The notes under the pieces: model-generated
Databases searched by the model: none
Seen by the model: the letters and a program-made list of their open reading frames with translations, nothing else
Told to the model about the DNA's origin: nothing
Made by a program: the position numbers and the translations under genes
Shown here: piece after piece, positions 34,534 to 46,255 of the stretch
How positions within the stretch are numbered: position 1 is the stretch's first letter
How the letters are laid out: every line of letters starts with the position of its first letter
Origin: Apostichopus japonicus
Lineage: Eukaryota > Echinodermata > Holothuroidea > Aspidochirotida > Stichopodidae
Length of the DNA stretch: 64,000 nt
Reading direction: 5' to 3'
Assembly (NCBI RefSeq): GCF_037975245.1
Contig: NC_092562.1
Span: 8,039,001-8,103,000 of the forward strand

Positions 34534-36230
34534 TAGACCGGGAGCCCAGAGGGTTTGGTTAGCTGGGAAGGTAACCAATTGCCTTGTACATCACAATGTT
34601 CACAGTGCATTCCTGTATATGAAACCAGACGACTGGCAAACCGACTGTGGTGGGTGTGGCTGGGAGAGCAATTTTAAAGTCACCTGATAGCTAACCTAGA
34701 TCAGTTTTCATGGTAACACATCAAAGTAAGTACAATGTGTCTGGTATGGCCCCAAGAGCAACAAATGGCCATTGCCAGTAATTATTGGTGGTGGGGTACC
34801 CCTGCCAGTGATCTATAATTGACCCCTCACGGCTGACCTAGGTCAGCTCATGAGGTAACCACTTGAAACCTACTGGAAAATGTTGGTTAGGACTTCAGAT
34901 ACAACTGATGGGCATTGCCAGTAATTTTTATTGGTGGGGTACCCCTGCCAGTAGACCCCCAAAATGCCCATCCCCCATTGACCTAGATGAGCTCATGATG
35001 TAACCAGTTGAAAACTACTGGAAAATGGTTTCACTTCATATGTAAGGGATGGGCATTTCCAGTAATTTATATTGGGGGGGGGGTACCCCTGCCAGTAGAC
35101 CCCCAAAATGCCCATTCCCTCATTGACCTAGGTCAGCTCATGAGATAACCAGTTGAAAAATTACTGGAAAATGATAGGTATCACTTCATATGTAAGGGAT
35201 GGGCATTTCCAGTAATTTATATTGGGGGGGGGGTACCCCTGCCAGTAGACCCCCAAAATGCTCATTCCCTCATTGACCTAGGTCAGCTCATGAGATAACC
35301 AGTTGAAAACTACTGTAAAATGATAGGTATCACTTCATATGTAAGGGATGGGCATTTCCAGTAATTTATATTGGGGGGGTACCCCTGCCAGTAGACCCCC
35401 AAAATGCTCATTCCCTCATTGACCTAGATTAGCTCATATGGTTACAACCAGTTGAAAACTACTGTAAAATGATTGGCAGGACTCTATATGTAAGGGATGG
35501 GCATTTCCAGTAATTTATATTAGTGGGGTACCCCTGCCAGTAGACCCCCAAAATGCCCCCCCCCCCCCCCGCTCATTGATCTAGGTCAGCTCATGATTTA
35601 ACCAGTTGAAAACTACTGGAAAATGATTGACAGGATTCTATATGTAAGGGATGGGCGGACTCTGGCAGTGGTGGCCCACCAATATAAAATACTGGAAATG
35701 CCCATCCTTACATATGAAGTGATACCTATCATTTTCCTGTAGGTTTCAACTGGTCAAATCATGAGCTCACCTAGGTTAATGAGGGGATGGGCATATTGGG
35801 GGTCTACTGGCAGGGGTACCCCACCAATAAAAATTACTGGCAATGCCCATTCCTTGTATCTGAAGTCCTAACCAACATTTTCCAGTAGGTTTCAAGTGGT
35901 TACCTCATGAGCTGACCTACAGTAGGTCAGCCGTGAGGGGTCAATTGTTGATCACTGGCAGGGGTACCCCACCACCAATAATTACTGGAGATGGCCATTT
36001 GTTGCTCTTGGGGCCATACCTGACACATTGTTCTTACTTTGATGTGGTTACCATGAAAGCTGATCTAGGTTAGCTATTAGGTGACTTTAAAATTGCTCTC
36101 CCAGCCACATACACCACAGTCGGTTTGCCAGTCGTCAGGTTTCATATACAGGAATGCATTGTGAACATTGTGATGTACCAGGCAATTGGTTACCTTCCCA
36201 GCTAACCAAACCCTCTGGACTCCCGCTCTA
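34534..36230. mobile_element. Foldback element with ~600-bp inverted arms and internal ~150-bp tandem repeats
   Basis: 34534-34900 (from TAGACCGGGAGCCCAGAGG) reappears inverted up to 36230 (CCTCTGGACTCCCGCTCTA). The two arms share long tracts such as CAATTTTAAAGTCACCTGATAG-type and GGTACCCCTGCCAGT segments. The left arm includes about five tandem units of ~150 bp, beginning GGGATGGGCATTTCCAGTAA near 35046, 35196, 35345, 35494 and 35648. The right arm keeps about one and a half. The symmetry centre lies near 35660-35680. The ORF at 34463-34687 is a shadow of the arm. Confidence 0.88.
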
Positions 36231-38839
36231 CAGATCAGTGAAAATTTGACCAAACTTAGGAAGCTCGCACCGTTGCACGTAAATGATATACTATGACTGT
36301 TTTTTTTTTAAAACAGGTTATGAAAAGTATCTTTAATATCATTAAACAGTTGGGTACAATGGTTAAACTCACTCTTCCATCTTTTTTCTCTATGGTACTT
36401 GTTCCTTTGCTTTTTGGACTCTTGGATAAACTCTTTTGTTCTGCAAAGGGTACCAATATATCATCTTAAAACATGAGTTTTTAAGCCATATATAACACAG
36501 TTCTCCTCTTCTGTTGTTGCCTCCACACTGGTGTCGTACATCACAGGAAACCTCACCCTTGACTTAGATATTTGGCTTTTCAATTCCTGCTGAAAAAAAG
36601 AAACAGCAAAGTATTCATCATTTGAAAAAAAAAAATTATAATAAAGTTGTCACCACAAAGTTATGTGAGATTTGCTTCCACTATAGTCTTAAAAAACAAT
36701 CCAAAAGTTTGAAGCAGACTGTATAAAGCTGAAAATTTGAACGAGAGTGTCATCACCATTGCAACCAGAATCAAATGCCCAGAATACAGAGATAATAAAA
36801 CATGGGCTAAATCTTTGTTTGTTTTTATGATCTTTAAAAATATAAAATTTTAGAAACAGAAATGCACTGAGCCAACTTATTTATAGGCCTAATCGTTTTT
36901 AGTTGTTATTTTGCTTGCTCACATAACAAGCCTGTTTAGACCTAGGCTAGAGGAGAATCAGTACTTTGTTACACTAAGTTTGTCTTTCGATCGTTTTGAT
37001 TTAGTCTTACTAGTAGTATAGTAAAGGCTTCGTAATTGACGCACCCCCGTAATTGACGCACCTTCAATTATAACTAGCAACGATACAGCAGGCCACCTAA
37101 ACTTTTTGCAGTCAAGCATAATTACATATTCATGAGTTTGAATCCATTTCAGCTATTTGCTGACCAAATTGTGGTTTCTATTAAGCTTTTACCACCCTCC
37201 CCCCAGTTTTACACGTATTTTGGACATTTGGAAATCTTACTCCCAAAAAATTACCAAAATTACTTCAATATGATACAACTACTCTCTGGGACCTGACCTG
37301 TCTGTGCTAAGAGGTTCAGAGCATAGCAAACAGCATCCAAAGTCAATAGATGTATACTTAGGCCTACTCTACAGTTAGCTTATCGACGAATGTGTCAATT
37401 TAGGGGCATGAAAGAACTTGACACAGCAGACGTTTTGTGTTCAAATTCTTCTCAATTGTACGTTGCGTAGGCACAGAACAATAAATATTTTGAGATCATT
37501 ACATTTGTGAGGAACTACACATATGAAAAGTGCATGCAGTTGAGTGATTTGGATTTTAGGTTGACAGACATCGTCAGTCCAATCCTTAAGTGCGTCAATT
37601 ATGAGCCCACCATGCTACTAAAGTATATAATGGACCGGCGAAGACTAGAGAATACCCAGAGTTTTAGCAACTGCGTTAAACTGTATCATCTGATCTATTA
37701 TTTACGTCAATGATTTTCATTCAATCTAAGATCAAAAAGAGAAAACTAATTAATCTTAACCTTTAAACTTTGCTACTAAACAGATATGCTTGAATTACAA
37801 ATAAATGTCAAAAAACATTATAATCTACGAATCGATGCATATACAACATATACATAAACAGAATAATTTGAATTCGCGCAAGTGAACCCTGCACTACATT
37901 GGACAGAAAAAAAACGTGCAATTAGACCAAACTAAACATACTAAATTTTCCGTTACTTCTACATAAAATAGCAATACAAATACAACAACTTACTCTTTTG
38001 GCAGTATACTAAAAGCACATGTTATAATAACTTCAGACTATCAAGCTTTCCTGAGAAAAAACGGTTAATACTTCTTACAGTAAACAAGTCGACCGTGAAG
38101 GAATGTCGCAATTGTTTCCTGGGCATGACCGGAAATTAAATACTAAAAAATGATAAATGAAAAGGTTAAATAGAACTGAAGCATGCATCCTGACTGCTTG
38201 CAACATATAATACCGTTGACTAGCCAACATAATTTGTTCAGCCTACTGTGACTGTACGTTTGAAGGTCTAGCCTTGCTTATTCAATATCACAAAGCCTAC
38301 CCATTTAGATTCACATGGGAAATTACAGGAAATCTTTACCAAATGAGTGTAGACTTCAATAAACTATTGAGACTTATAGTTCCAGCATTTGTTTGGGAAT
38401 AAATTAGAAGATTATGTGCCACTGTTCAATCTAGCCCAATACACACATAACACATTGTTAATTGGTGTTTAGAATGCACACTTTAGTGCATGAGAATGCA
38501 CTGCAGTACCCAGTAGAAGCCTATAGGCTACTCACTGTCATTGCACTTGTGTATTGCGAAACGCCAGCGTGACAACGGTAGCGTAACGTTACACTAACGA
38601 TAATACAGTACTAGTGCCAGTGGCCTAACAATTAACTTTAATTTTACCTTCTAGTTAAAGGAATAACAGGTAGGCCGATGATGGCAGTTAATACCTCCAT
38701 TCTTCTAAAGACCTTCTTGGGTGATTTACGGTTGAAAGTTGCTCAGAGTGATCGTATGAAACTATGCCAAGTCCAGCGAGCTGCCGTTGCCTCTCGGTTT
38801 CCAAATTGAAGTGAATCGAATTGGGATAAAATACATTAG

Positions 38840-39075
38840 ACCGTCGACACCGACTAAGCTACGATTATGGCGTAAATCGGGTGTCCGTATCGTTCTTAGT
38901 CCATGGGTTAAAATACCTTAGTCCGTCGCCACCGACTAAGCTGCGATTATATTTTCCTTAGTCAGTGTAAACTGACTAAGAAACAGCGATGAAACGAAGA
39001 TTTTTGCTAGCCCGTGTGCATTAACTAACGTTACAGACTAATTTAACGTTAGTCCGTGGCAGTATTGACTAGTTT
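38840..39075. repeat. Right subterminal repeat field
   Basis: About ten copies of the CCGACTAAG / CTTAGTC(C/A)G motif in both orientations, mirroring the field at 33550-33910. Confidence 0.85.
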
Positions 39076-39089
39076 ATTTTTTCAGTGTA

Positions 39090-41356
39090 CTTTGTTATCA
39101 AATGTGATCAACGTCACATATGTTACTTCTTCCATTGTAATTGACAGCGGTGCATTGATCATATAGCCTGTCTGAATATGCCATGTTTACAAATTTTGAT
39201 TGTACAAAGAGGTTCTTGGATTCTTGCCAATATTTGCTAGGTCAACTTGTTCACTCAATATAAAACAGCGGCCAGAGTGTTGAAATTTACTTTAACATGC
39301 AACAAAGGCTGCTATGTATATGTAACCTTCAGTGGCCTGCAAGGTCGGATTGTTGTTTGGTAAATAATTTTCAGAACTTGCGTCTTATGTCTTGGCAATC
39401 TGAACGGCATATTGAACACTGACTATTAATCCAAGTTTATATTGAGTCTAAATAAATGGGGGTATTTAAAAGATTAATAATCGCCGGAAGTAACAAGGAG
39501 TGACTTTGTTGTGAAAAAAAAGTTTTTATATTTGGTTTGCCCTTACCAGCAGTGAGGCTAGATTTTACAGATACAAATATGCTGCTGATATTGTAAATAT
39601 CGAACTTACCAGCTTACGATTATCAGTGCAACGCTAGAGTCTACCACACAACTGTAGGACATTACCTTGTTTGTTCATGAAGCCTGGCCCTGTGCTACAG
39701 TACTGTGTCGGTGGTGACCAGATGTGGGCATTAGACCAGAAAGTATATCTGGCTATTCAGAGACATGATTACCAGCTGACGTTACCTCTCTGCAGATGTA
39801 TGAATGTCCTGCATTTCTCATATAAAGATTGAGAGTAATCTCAGAACTTGATATTTGCGGAATATTCTGCGGACAATTTAGAACTCTACTTCTATTTGTC
39901 CTGTAGGCCTAATGGTCTTTGATATGGATGTACAGTAGGCCCACCCACATGTAAGCTTACTGTATGTACATGCATATTGCTGTGCAAACACTTACATTTA
40001 ACTCACTGTTTTCCACACCCTAGGAAGCTCTTGAACTGTTTTAAGTAAATCACTTAAATCATCTCCAGCTGGTAAGAAGCTGTATATACATTAGCTGGAT
40101 ATACATTCCACTCAGTAATCCATCAAGCCGTGTTGAGTGACAAATTTGGTGTTAAGTTAGTACATTGTGCAGTCAATAAGTTGATGTTGATAAGTGCTCA
40201 GAGACAGTGGCGGAGCTAGGGGTATTGGTCAGGAGGGGCGAGAATGGTCTGTAGGGGCGCTTTTGAAACTATCTAAGCGGAGCCCCACCACTGGTTGGCG
40301 CGTAGCGTACAGAAAATTTTTGAGTAAAGACACTCCCTAGATCGCCGGAAATGACCCTTTCCGGGCCTGGCTAATTTGCAGAAAAATGAAGAATAAATAG
40401 GTGTCATCGCCAAATTACACCAACAAAATGTGACAAATGTCAATAAGTAGATGAGAGTGCAATAAAAAAATCAATAATCGCGAATAAGTAAAAAGTGTTA
40501 AAGAGCTGAAAAGGGCGCCACCAGTCCATATGAGTCCGTCAGGGGGGGGGGGGCATCCGCCCCCCTGACTGTATGGACGCTCCGCCACTGCCAAGAGAAG
40601 CACACACTAGGCTGTGCTTTTTTATATGGATATGATTCTTGAAGCAAATCTTGTAATAAGTTTGCTAAATACGGAATCTACACATACTTTAATCTGTAGT
40701 TAGTGTGAACATAATACATCATATGCATTGTGCAGAAATGTGCTTATGGGGACATATGCACCCCCCCCCCCCCTCCCACTCACCAATTTGTATGGCTACA
40801 GTACCATTCCGAAGCAACCATAGCCCATGAACATGATCAACACACTTACACTAGTTACTAAACTGCAGGGAATTCTAAAGGATAGCAATCAGCACATTCT
40901 TCATTCATACACTGCACAATAACTAATACACAAATGACACCACTTAACATGGGTGCCCAATATCATGTGCTGTACCACTCAATTACAACCATGCTTGAAA
41001 AAATGCACACTCATACAACAAACACAAATCTTGTGGTTTTACTGTTCCCATTTTCGATATTGCAATGGCTGCTACCATAGAATGGGGAAACTTTGATATG
41101 CTGAACACAGTATCAAATTGTGCATGTGCAGTTTGATAATGCATGAACAAGACAAATCCCTCACTATAAATTGTATATTCATTGTGACGATTTTGTCATT
41201 GCATAATGCTCATTTGTTTGTGGTTGGTCCACTTTGTGTTCTCAATGTGGACGTGTCTGGGTCAGCTAAGTTATTACCTCTCCAGGAGCAAACAGGATTC
41301 CGCTCCCCCCCCCCCGTCTGGTGCATTCTCAAGGGGGTCATTGAAACTTGTGGATA
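39090..41356. other. Intronic DNA between the two CACTG elements
   Basis: Non-coding apart from the 386-bp hAT MITE at 40205-40590. Homopolymer C/G tracts lie at about 40760 and 41306. No exon recognised. Confidence 0.5.
40205..40590. mobile_element. 386-bp hAT MITE with 12-bp inverted ends
   Basis: CAGTGGCGGAGC at 40205-40216 is exactly inverted at 40579-40590. The flanking 8-mers CTCAGAGA and CCAAGAGA match at 6 of 8 positions, a decayed hAT-type duplication. It carries the family motif ACTATCTAAGCGGAGCCCC at 40265. Confidence 0.85.
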
Positions 41357-41409
41357 CACTGTAAAAAAAAATCGTTAACGTTTGTCTTGATTTGGATTAT
41401 TGTTTACAG

Positions 41410-43414
41410 AGGGAGAGGATTTTTCTCAGTTAATATCACAATTCGATTATTCAAAAACCAACGTCGAGCGCAAGGTTTGCTCGTTTTTACGGGTAAGAAA
41501 GGAGAACTTTGGCTGGATAAACGAAAATCTATCAGAACGCTTTTCTATTACTGAATATACGGATAAACGTTTTACCAGATTATCCGGAAAGTTACTGTTA
41601 CTCTGTCCAACAGGTAATGTTCATCTCTGCAAGCTTTTTTGGCGTTGACAAAAGCGCACATACGATTAATGTTAACACACGTTAGAATACGTAAACCCGG
41701 TTTTCGTTAACCCATCGATCGCGACATACACGCCAACGGCCACATTCGCACCAAACTTGGTTACCAACGAGGTAAATTTCTTGAATTTTAAACAGTTTGC
41801 ACCCATTAAATCAAGTAACTTAGCTCTTTTATGACACAGTAGGATATGCTCAACAAAAGGGAATCGCATTTCTTTCAAAGTATTTGATAAGTCTGTATTT
41901 TCGTGGTAAAATTCGTCACGTCGGGTTCTTCGATGCTGTGGAGATGGTTAGGCTTGCAGGAGCGTATACAGCATCTGTAGTATCTTAGCCCGTATATTAA
42001 GCCCAATGTTACTTGTTAGGCTATATGCTACACAATGAAACGTATATACTGTAGCTAGCTTACTACGATGAGAGTACATTATAATACAATTAGGGGCCTA
42101 CAAACGTTAGGCTAATCTGTTCCTAAAATTAAGCAGGCCTAAGTGTAGCTTTTATAGTTCAATATCACGTCAGAGTAAGCACATACCCCCTCTTAGTTTT
42201 CGCGTTATACGATTAGACTTTTGTGAACAAAAGGTAATTGTGCATATATATAACTAGATCAAGGCTGATGTTATAAAAATTGACAACAAAGCAGGTCCTC
42301 CTGTTTTCTAAATTCAGAAAATGTGGATGGAGGCTTAAAAGGAAATAAGGCTTAGGCTTACAACTATGGGGTTCCTTGCTGCTGAAAGCAAAACAAAAGT
42401 ATGCATTCAGATTTGTGTGTGTTTGGATGCATGATAATTGATATATGTACCCATGTGACGCCTAGCTAAGGTTCCGTATTACTCAACTAGGGAATGCCCG
42501 ATGTTCATCACATTCACTATGTAGATGCATTATGTATAGTGAGTGCAAGAACACTATTGTTTTGGTAGTTATATCATGAATATTAATGAGGTCACTGGGT
42601 CAAACCTGAAATCTACATATTTTGCCTCGACAACAGTTCCCATTCTAGTGAAAGTTGGTATCGTGTAGTTAAGTAAAAACAGTAGTGTGTTGATGTCTGT
42701 TAAATTTGATAAATTAGCATATTAATTAGGGGGTGTGGCTTCATATAATTTATAACAATTAGCAATAACTTGAAAGGGGAACGCTGATGTTTATCATAGT
42801 CATACAGATGCATTAAAGTGAGTAGATGGAACCTATTGTTTTTGGTGGTTATATCATGGATAGTAATGAGGTGATGCGATCAAAGCTTAAACTTCACGCA
42901 TATGTCAAACCGTACACTTTTTTTGACATTATCAAGTCTGCTAATCAACACCTTCAGCAAGGAACCAGTCAGTGCGCTTCATTTATTTGAATATTTTTTT
43001 TTTTCATATAGCTTTTGAGCATTGAACGGCCAAAAATGCAATAAAATGTCTGTGTTGTATTCACGTCCAAGCATTTCAAACATCAGTTTGCCTCTAATGC
43101 AGAGCGAAGGGGGAGGGGCATTAAGTGGCCCAACCATCATGTTTTTTTACAAATCACTGTCCCCATCCATGCCTCCCTCCCCCCACTTTTACAAACGAAT
43201 GTGTGTCTATAATGTTAACCACTACTAAAAGAGAACATGTAGCAGGCATTAATAGCATTATACTGTAGCATCTGTTAGACACATGTAATATTTCCTTATT
43301 TGCTAAATACTGTATATCCCTCCTTCTTTTACAGACTTGATGTTCGAACTTTGGGCAGACATTTTAAAAGAAGATATGACAAAAAAAGCCATTTATGCCA
43401 AGAAATATTTTAAG
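41410..43414 (+). CDS. Two 5' exons encoding a SAM/PNT-like segment of the transposon
   Basis: Exon 41410-41613 (acceptor TGTTTACAG, donor CAG|GTAATG, phase 1) and exon 43335-43414 (acceptor TTTTACAG, donor AAG|GTACTG, phase 0) splice in frame. They give EDFSQLISQFDYSKTNVERK, then ENFGWINENLSERFSITEY, then RFTRLSGKLLLLCPTDLMF and ELWADILKEDMTKKAIYAK. The aromatic-W, F-S-x, GKxLLxL and L-x-x-L pattern resembles a Pointed/SAM domain, a protein-interaction helix bundle. No ATG opens this frame: a TGA at 41388 precedes it, so an upstream start, a host exon or a non-AUG start would be needed. Spliced to 46202 the frame runs on to a TAA at 46229. Confidence 0.55.
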
Positions 43415-43427
43415 GTACTGAATATTC

Positions 43428-46079
43428 ATGTTTTCTTGCCCCAGTTGTACTTCTTTTCAGGCTGATTCTATAGAGACCTTTCTGAAGCATGTTCAGATTC
43501 GGCATTCGCAGTCTATCAATTTTCATATCCAGTGTGGCATTGATGGTTGTGTGGCCACATATAGCAAATTTGGTAATTATAAAAATCATGTGTTAAAAGT
43601 ACACAAGCACCTTTTTGAAGGTGACAATGCCCAGAAATCAAATTGGTGTGAAACAAAGTGTCCTATGTGTTTTTCTAGCACTTTAATGGACTTGACAGTG
43701 ATATTTGGACATCTTCAGCTCCACATGCAAAATGGTACTTTATCTGAATGTCCATTTGTTGGTTGTAACAGTACTTACAATATCCCTAGTTCTTTTAGAT
43801 CACATTTGTCCAGAAAACATGCTCATGAAACTCTTTCAGATTTAAAAGATTGCTGGAAACATAGTACCACAGATACTGATCATATGAATGAAACATTTGA
43901 AGATAACCCAAATCAACCTGAAGTAGATGAACCAGTTGTAGATCAATCAGAACTTTTTGAAAATTTTCCCTCATCCCTGAAAAGGCATTATGGCCACTTT
44001 ATGCTAACATTGCAGGAGGTGTATCAACTTCCTTTGTCAACATCAAAAGACATAAGTGAACACTTTGCTTTGCTTTCCCGTCTGCAATCAGATTACCATG
44101 AGAAGAAAGTTCTCGCAATTCTGAAAAATAATGAAGTAAATGAAACTACCATCTCAGATGTACAAACTGCATTTTCTCAAAACCATCTAGACCTTGTCCA
44201 GGAAAATCTAAACTCGTCCCATAAAAGGAGAAAATACTGGAAAGACAGTGGTTACTTAATTGAACCTGAAACTCATATCCTTGGTAAAAACAAGGAAAGG
44301 GTGGAGTGTTCTTTTCAGTATGTCCCAATCTTGCAGACACTGTCAGCATTACTTAGCAAGAAAGATGTATTTGATTATGTAGTTTGTCACAAAGAATCAT
44401 CCTGTAAAGGGATATACAGAGATGTACCTGATGGTTCAGCATTTAATGAACATATTTTATTTAGCCAAAACCCAAAGTCACTACATCTTATTCTTTACTT
44501 TGACGAAGTAGAAGTGGTTAACCCACTTGGTTGCCATAGGCAAAAGCATAAGCTTGCTGCCTTTTATTTTGTTATTGGGAACCTCCCACCCAAGAAAAGA
44601 TCATCATTGCATGTCATACAACTTGCAATTTTGTGTAAAGGGAAAGACCTAAAAGAATTTGGACCACAAAGAGTATTACAGCCCCTTTTAACTGACCTTC
44701 ATTTACTGGAAACAGATGGACTCACACTTCCAAATGAACCTGAAAAAATATATGGTTCAGTTTCACTGCTAGTTGGTGATAATCTTGGAATACATTACAT
44801 GTTGGGATTTTCGGAGTGTTTTAGTGGAGGAAATACACACAGGATTTGTAGACATTGTATGGCTACCAGCCGAGACATTCAAAGTAAATTCAAGCCAGAA
44901 GATTTTGTTTCAAGGAGTGAAGAAACATACAACACACATTTAGAGTTTGCTAAGCAGTATCCCAATCTGCGTTCAGTATATGGGGTGTGCCGTGAATGCC
45001 CTTTGAATGAATTGCAATATTTTCACTGCATGCAAGGAAGTCCTCAGGATATTATGCACGATGTATTAGAAGGGGTTTTGCCCTATGAAATTTCCCTCAT
45101 TATGAAATCGCTTTATACAGATGGCCTTCTGACTGTAGAATATTTAAACTCACAGTTACAAAAATGGCCCTTTGGACCCTTAGACAAACGAAACAAACCT
45201 GAAGTAATCAAACCTGATTTCAATGTGAAGCAAAATGCTGCTAGAATGTGGACTCTTATAAGACATTTGCCCCTGATGCTTATGGAAAAAATTCCTCCTA
45301 ATAACCTGCACATGGAATTGCTGTTAATTCTAAAAGATATAGTTGTTTTGGTCTTTGCTCCAGTTATTTCTGTTGAAATGATAGCAGTTCTAGATAGTAC
45401 AATAGCTGATCACTTCTTACTTTTTAAGGAGTTATTCCCAGACGAAAGGGTAAAGCCAAAACAACACTACCTTTTGCATTATGCTGACCAAATTCTAAAA
45501 TATGGCCCATTAAAAGCAATCTGGTGTATGCGGTTTGAAGCAAAGCACCAAGAGGTGAAATCGTATGCCACTATTTCCAAGAATTTTAAAAACATTTGCT
45601 TAACAGTTGCCAGCAGAGTTCAAATGAAGCAGGCATGTTACCTGTTTGCTGAAAATTTCTTAAAGCCAGAACTTGAAATCAAAGTAGCTTCCAAAAATTG
45701 CTGCTTAGAAAAGGATATAGCTCACTGGGCATCAATTCAAGGTATAAAGGTTGATGACTTTGAAATTTGTCAGTCTATTAAGATTAGTGGTGTAGACTAT
45801 CAAAAGCATATGGCAGTTGTTATGAATGGAGACAACAAGAACGATTTGTTTGACATTGGTCTAATCAGGGTGTTGCTGGCGAAAGGAGAAGATATGTGGT
45901 TAATTGTTGAAAAGTATGCAGTCCAACATATTCAAAATGTTAGGTCATACAAACTGGTACAAAGTAAAGGTTTGTGCTTTGTAGGAATAGAAGATCTGAA
46001 AGATTTTTATCCTTTAAGCATTTACAATGTTTTTGGCCAGTGTTTTGTGGTCCTAAAACATAGAATATGCTTGGAGTAA
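43428..46079 (+). CDS. Zinc-finger transposase-like protein of the EnSpm/CACTA-like element
   Basis: One uninterrupted 883-residue ORF. The first 131 residues hold four C2H2 fingers: C4/C7/H21/H26, C36/C41/H54/H59, C78/C81/H95/H99 and C108/C113/H126/H131. An acidic linker follows. The central part has LHLILYFDEVEVVNPLG (D359), LVGDNLGIHYMLGF (D451, H456), a CRHC pair (C474, C477) and DIMHDVLEGVLPYEI (E548). D...DxxxxH...CxxC...E is compatible with the RNase H-like core of the CACTA/Mirage/Chapaev transposases. The assignment of catalytic residues is inferred. Further C-terminal, KPKQHYLLHYADQI and IWCMRFEAKHQ are typical of this widespread animal family.

The ATG lies 13 bases after a splice donor (43415), so the ORF is intronic with respect to the second gene. 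The lack of stops suggests recent activity. Confidence 0.82.
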   Translation: MFSCPSCTSFQADSIETFLKHVQIRHSQSINFHIQCGIDGCVATYSKFGNYKNHVLKVHKHLFEGDNAQKSNWCETKCPMCFSSTLMDLTVIFGHLQLHMQNGTLSECPFVGCNSTYNIPSSFRSHLSRKHAHETLSDLKDCWKHSTTDTDHMNETFEDNPNQPEVDEPVVDQSELFENFPSSLKRHYGHFMLTLQEVYQLPLSTSKDISEHFALLSRLQSDYHEKKVLAILKNNEVNETTISDVQTAFSQNHLDLVQENLNSSHKRRKYWKDSGYLIEPETHILGKNKERVECSFQYVPILQTLSALLSKKDVFDYVVCHKESSCKGIYRDVPDGSAFNEHILFSQNPKSLHLILYFDEVEVVNPLGCHRQKHKLAAFYFVIGNLPPKKRSSLHVIQLAILCKGKDLKEFGPQRVLQPLLTDLHLLETDGLTLPNEPEKIYGSVSLLVGDNLGIHYMLGFSECFSGGNTHRICRHCMATSRDIQSKFKPEDFVSRSEETYNTHLEFAKQYPNLRSVYGVCRECPLNELQYFHCMQGSPQDIMHDVLEGVLPYEISLIMKSLYTDGLLTVEYLNSQLQKWPFGPLDKRNKPEVIKPDFNVKQNAARMWTLIRHLPLMLMEKIPPNNLHMELLLILKDIVVLVFAPVISVEMIAVLDSTIADHFLLFKELFPDERVKPKQHYLLHYADQILKYGPLKAIWCMRFEAKHQEVKSYATISKNFKNICLTVASRVQMKQACYLFAENFLKPELEIKVASKNCCLEKDIAHWASIQGIKVDDFEICQSIKISGVDYQKHMAVVMNGDNKNDLFDIGLIRVLLAKGEDMWLIVEKYAVQHIQNVRSYKLVQSKGLCFVGIEDLKDFYPLSIYNVFGQCFVVLKHRICLE

Positions 46080-46255
46080 TCAAAGTAAAATCTGACTAGA
46101 GAAATTTGTTTAAGAATTGACTTTCTGCTAGTATTTCATGAGGTGTCAGTATGCCAAGGTATATTTCAAAATTGTGTGTTTTATTTTGTTTCCCAAAACA
46201 GGTGTTGGAGCTAAAACTATCACCACTTTAAGCTTTATCAACATTACCCACCACC

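Larger units (their letters stand above)
33524..39087. mobile_element. 5.6-kb non-autonomous CACTG-ended (EnSpm/CACTA-like) element
   Basis: It starts CACTGAAAA at 33524 and ends TTTTCAGTG at 39087, with TA flanking both sides. Next to each end lies a dense field of a short motif in both orientations (TTAGTCGGT / ACCGACTAA and variants): about twenty copies in 33550-33910 and about ten in 38840-39075. Short subterminal repeats inside CACTR termini are the hallmark of EnSpm/CACTA elements, where they bind the element's own protein. No transposase remains. A 1.7-kb foldback element lies at 34534-36230. Possible minus-strand exon relics occur near 38700 and 36480-36600. Confidence 0.75.

Noticed and set aside
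34463-34687. ORF with Trp/Cys-rich end
   Set aside because: Lies across the arm of the foldback element; the inverted arm carries the same sequence, so it is a shadow.
44146-44349. Antisense ORFs within the transposase and second gene (also 45113-45313, 46279-46479, 46483-46761, 46972-47421)
   Set aside because: Opposite-strand shadows of well-supported coding sequence with no domain of their own.
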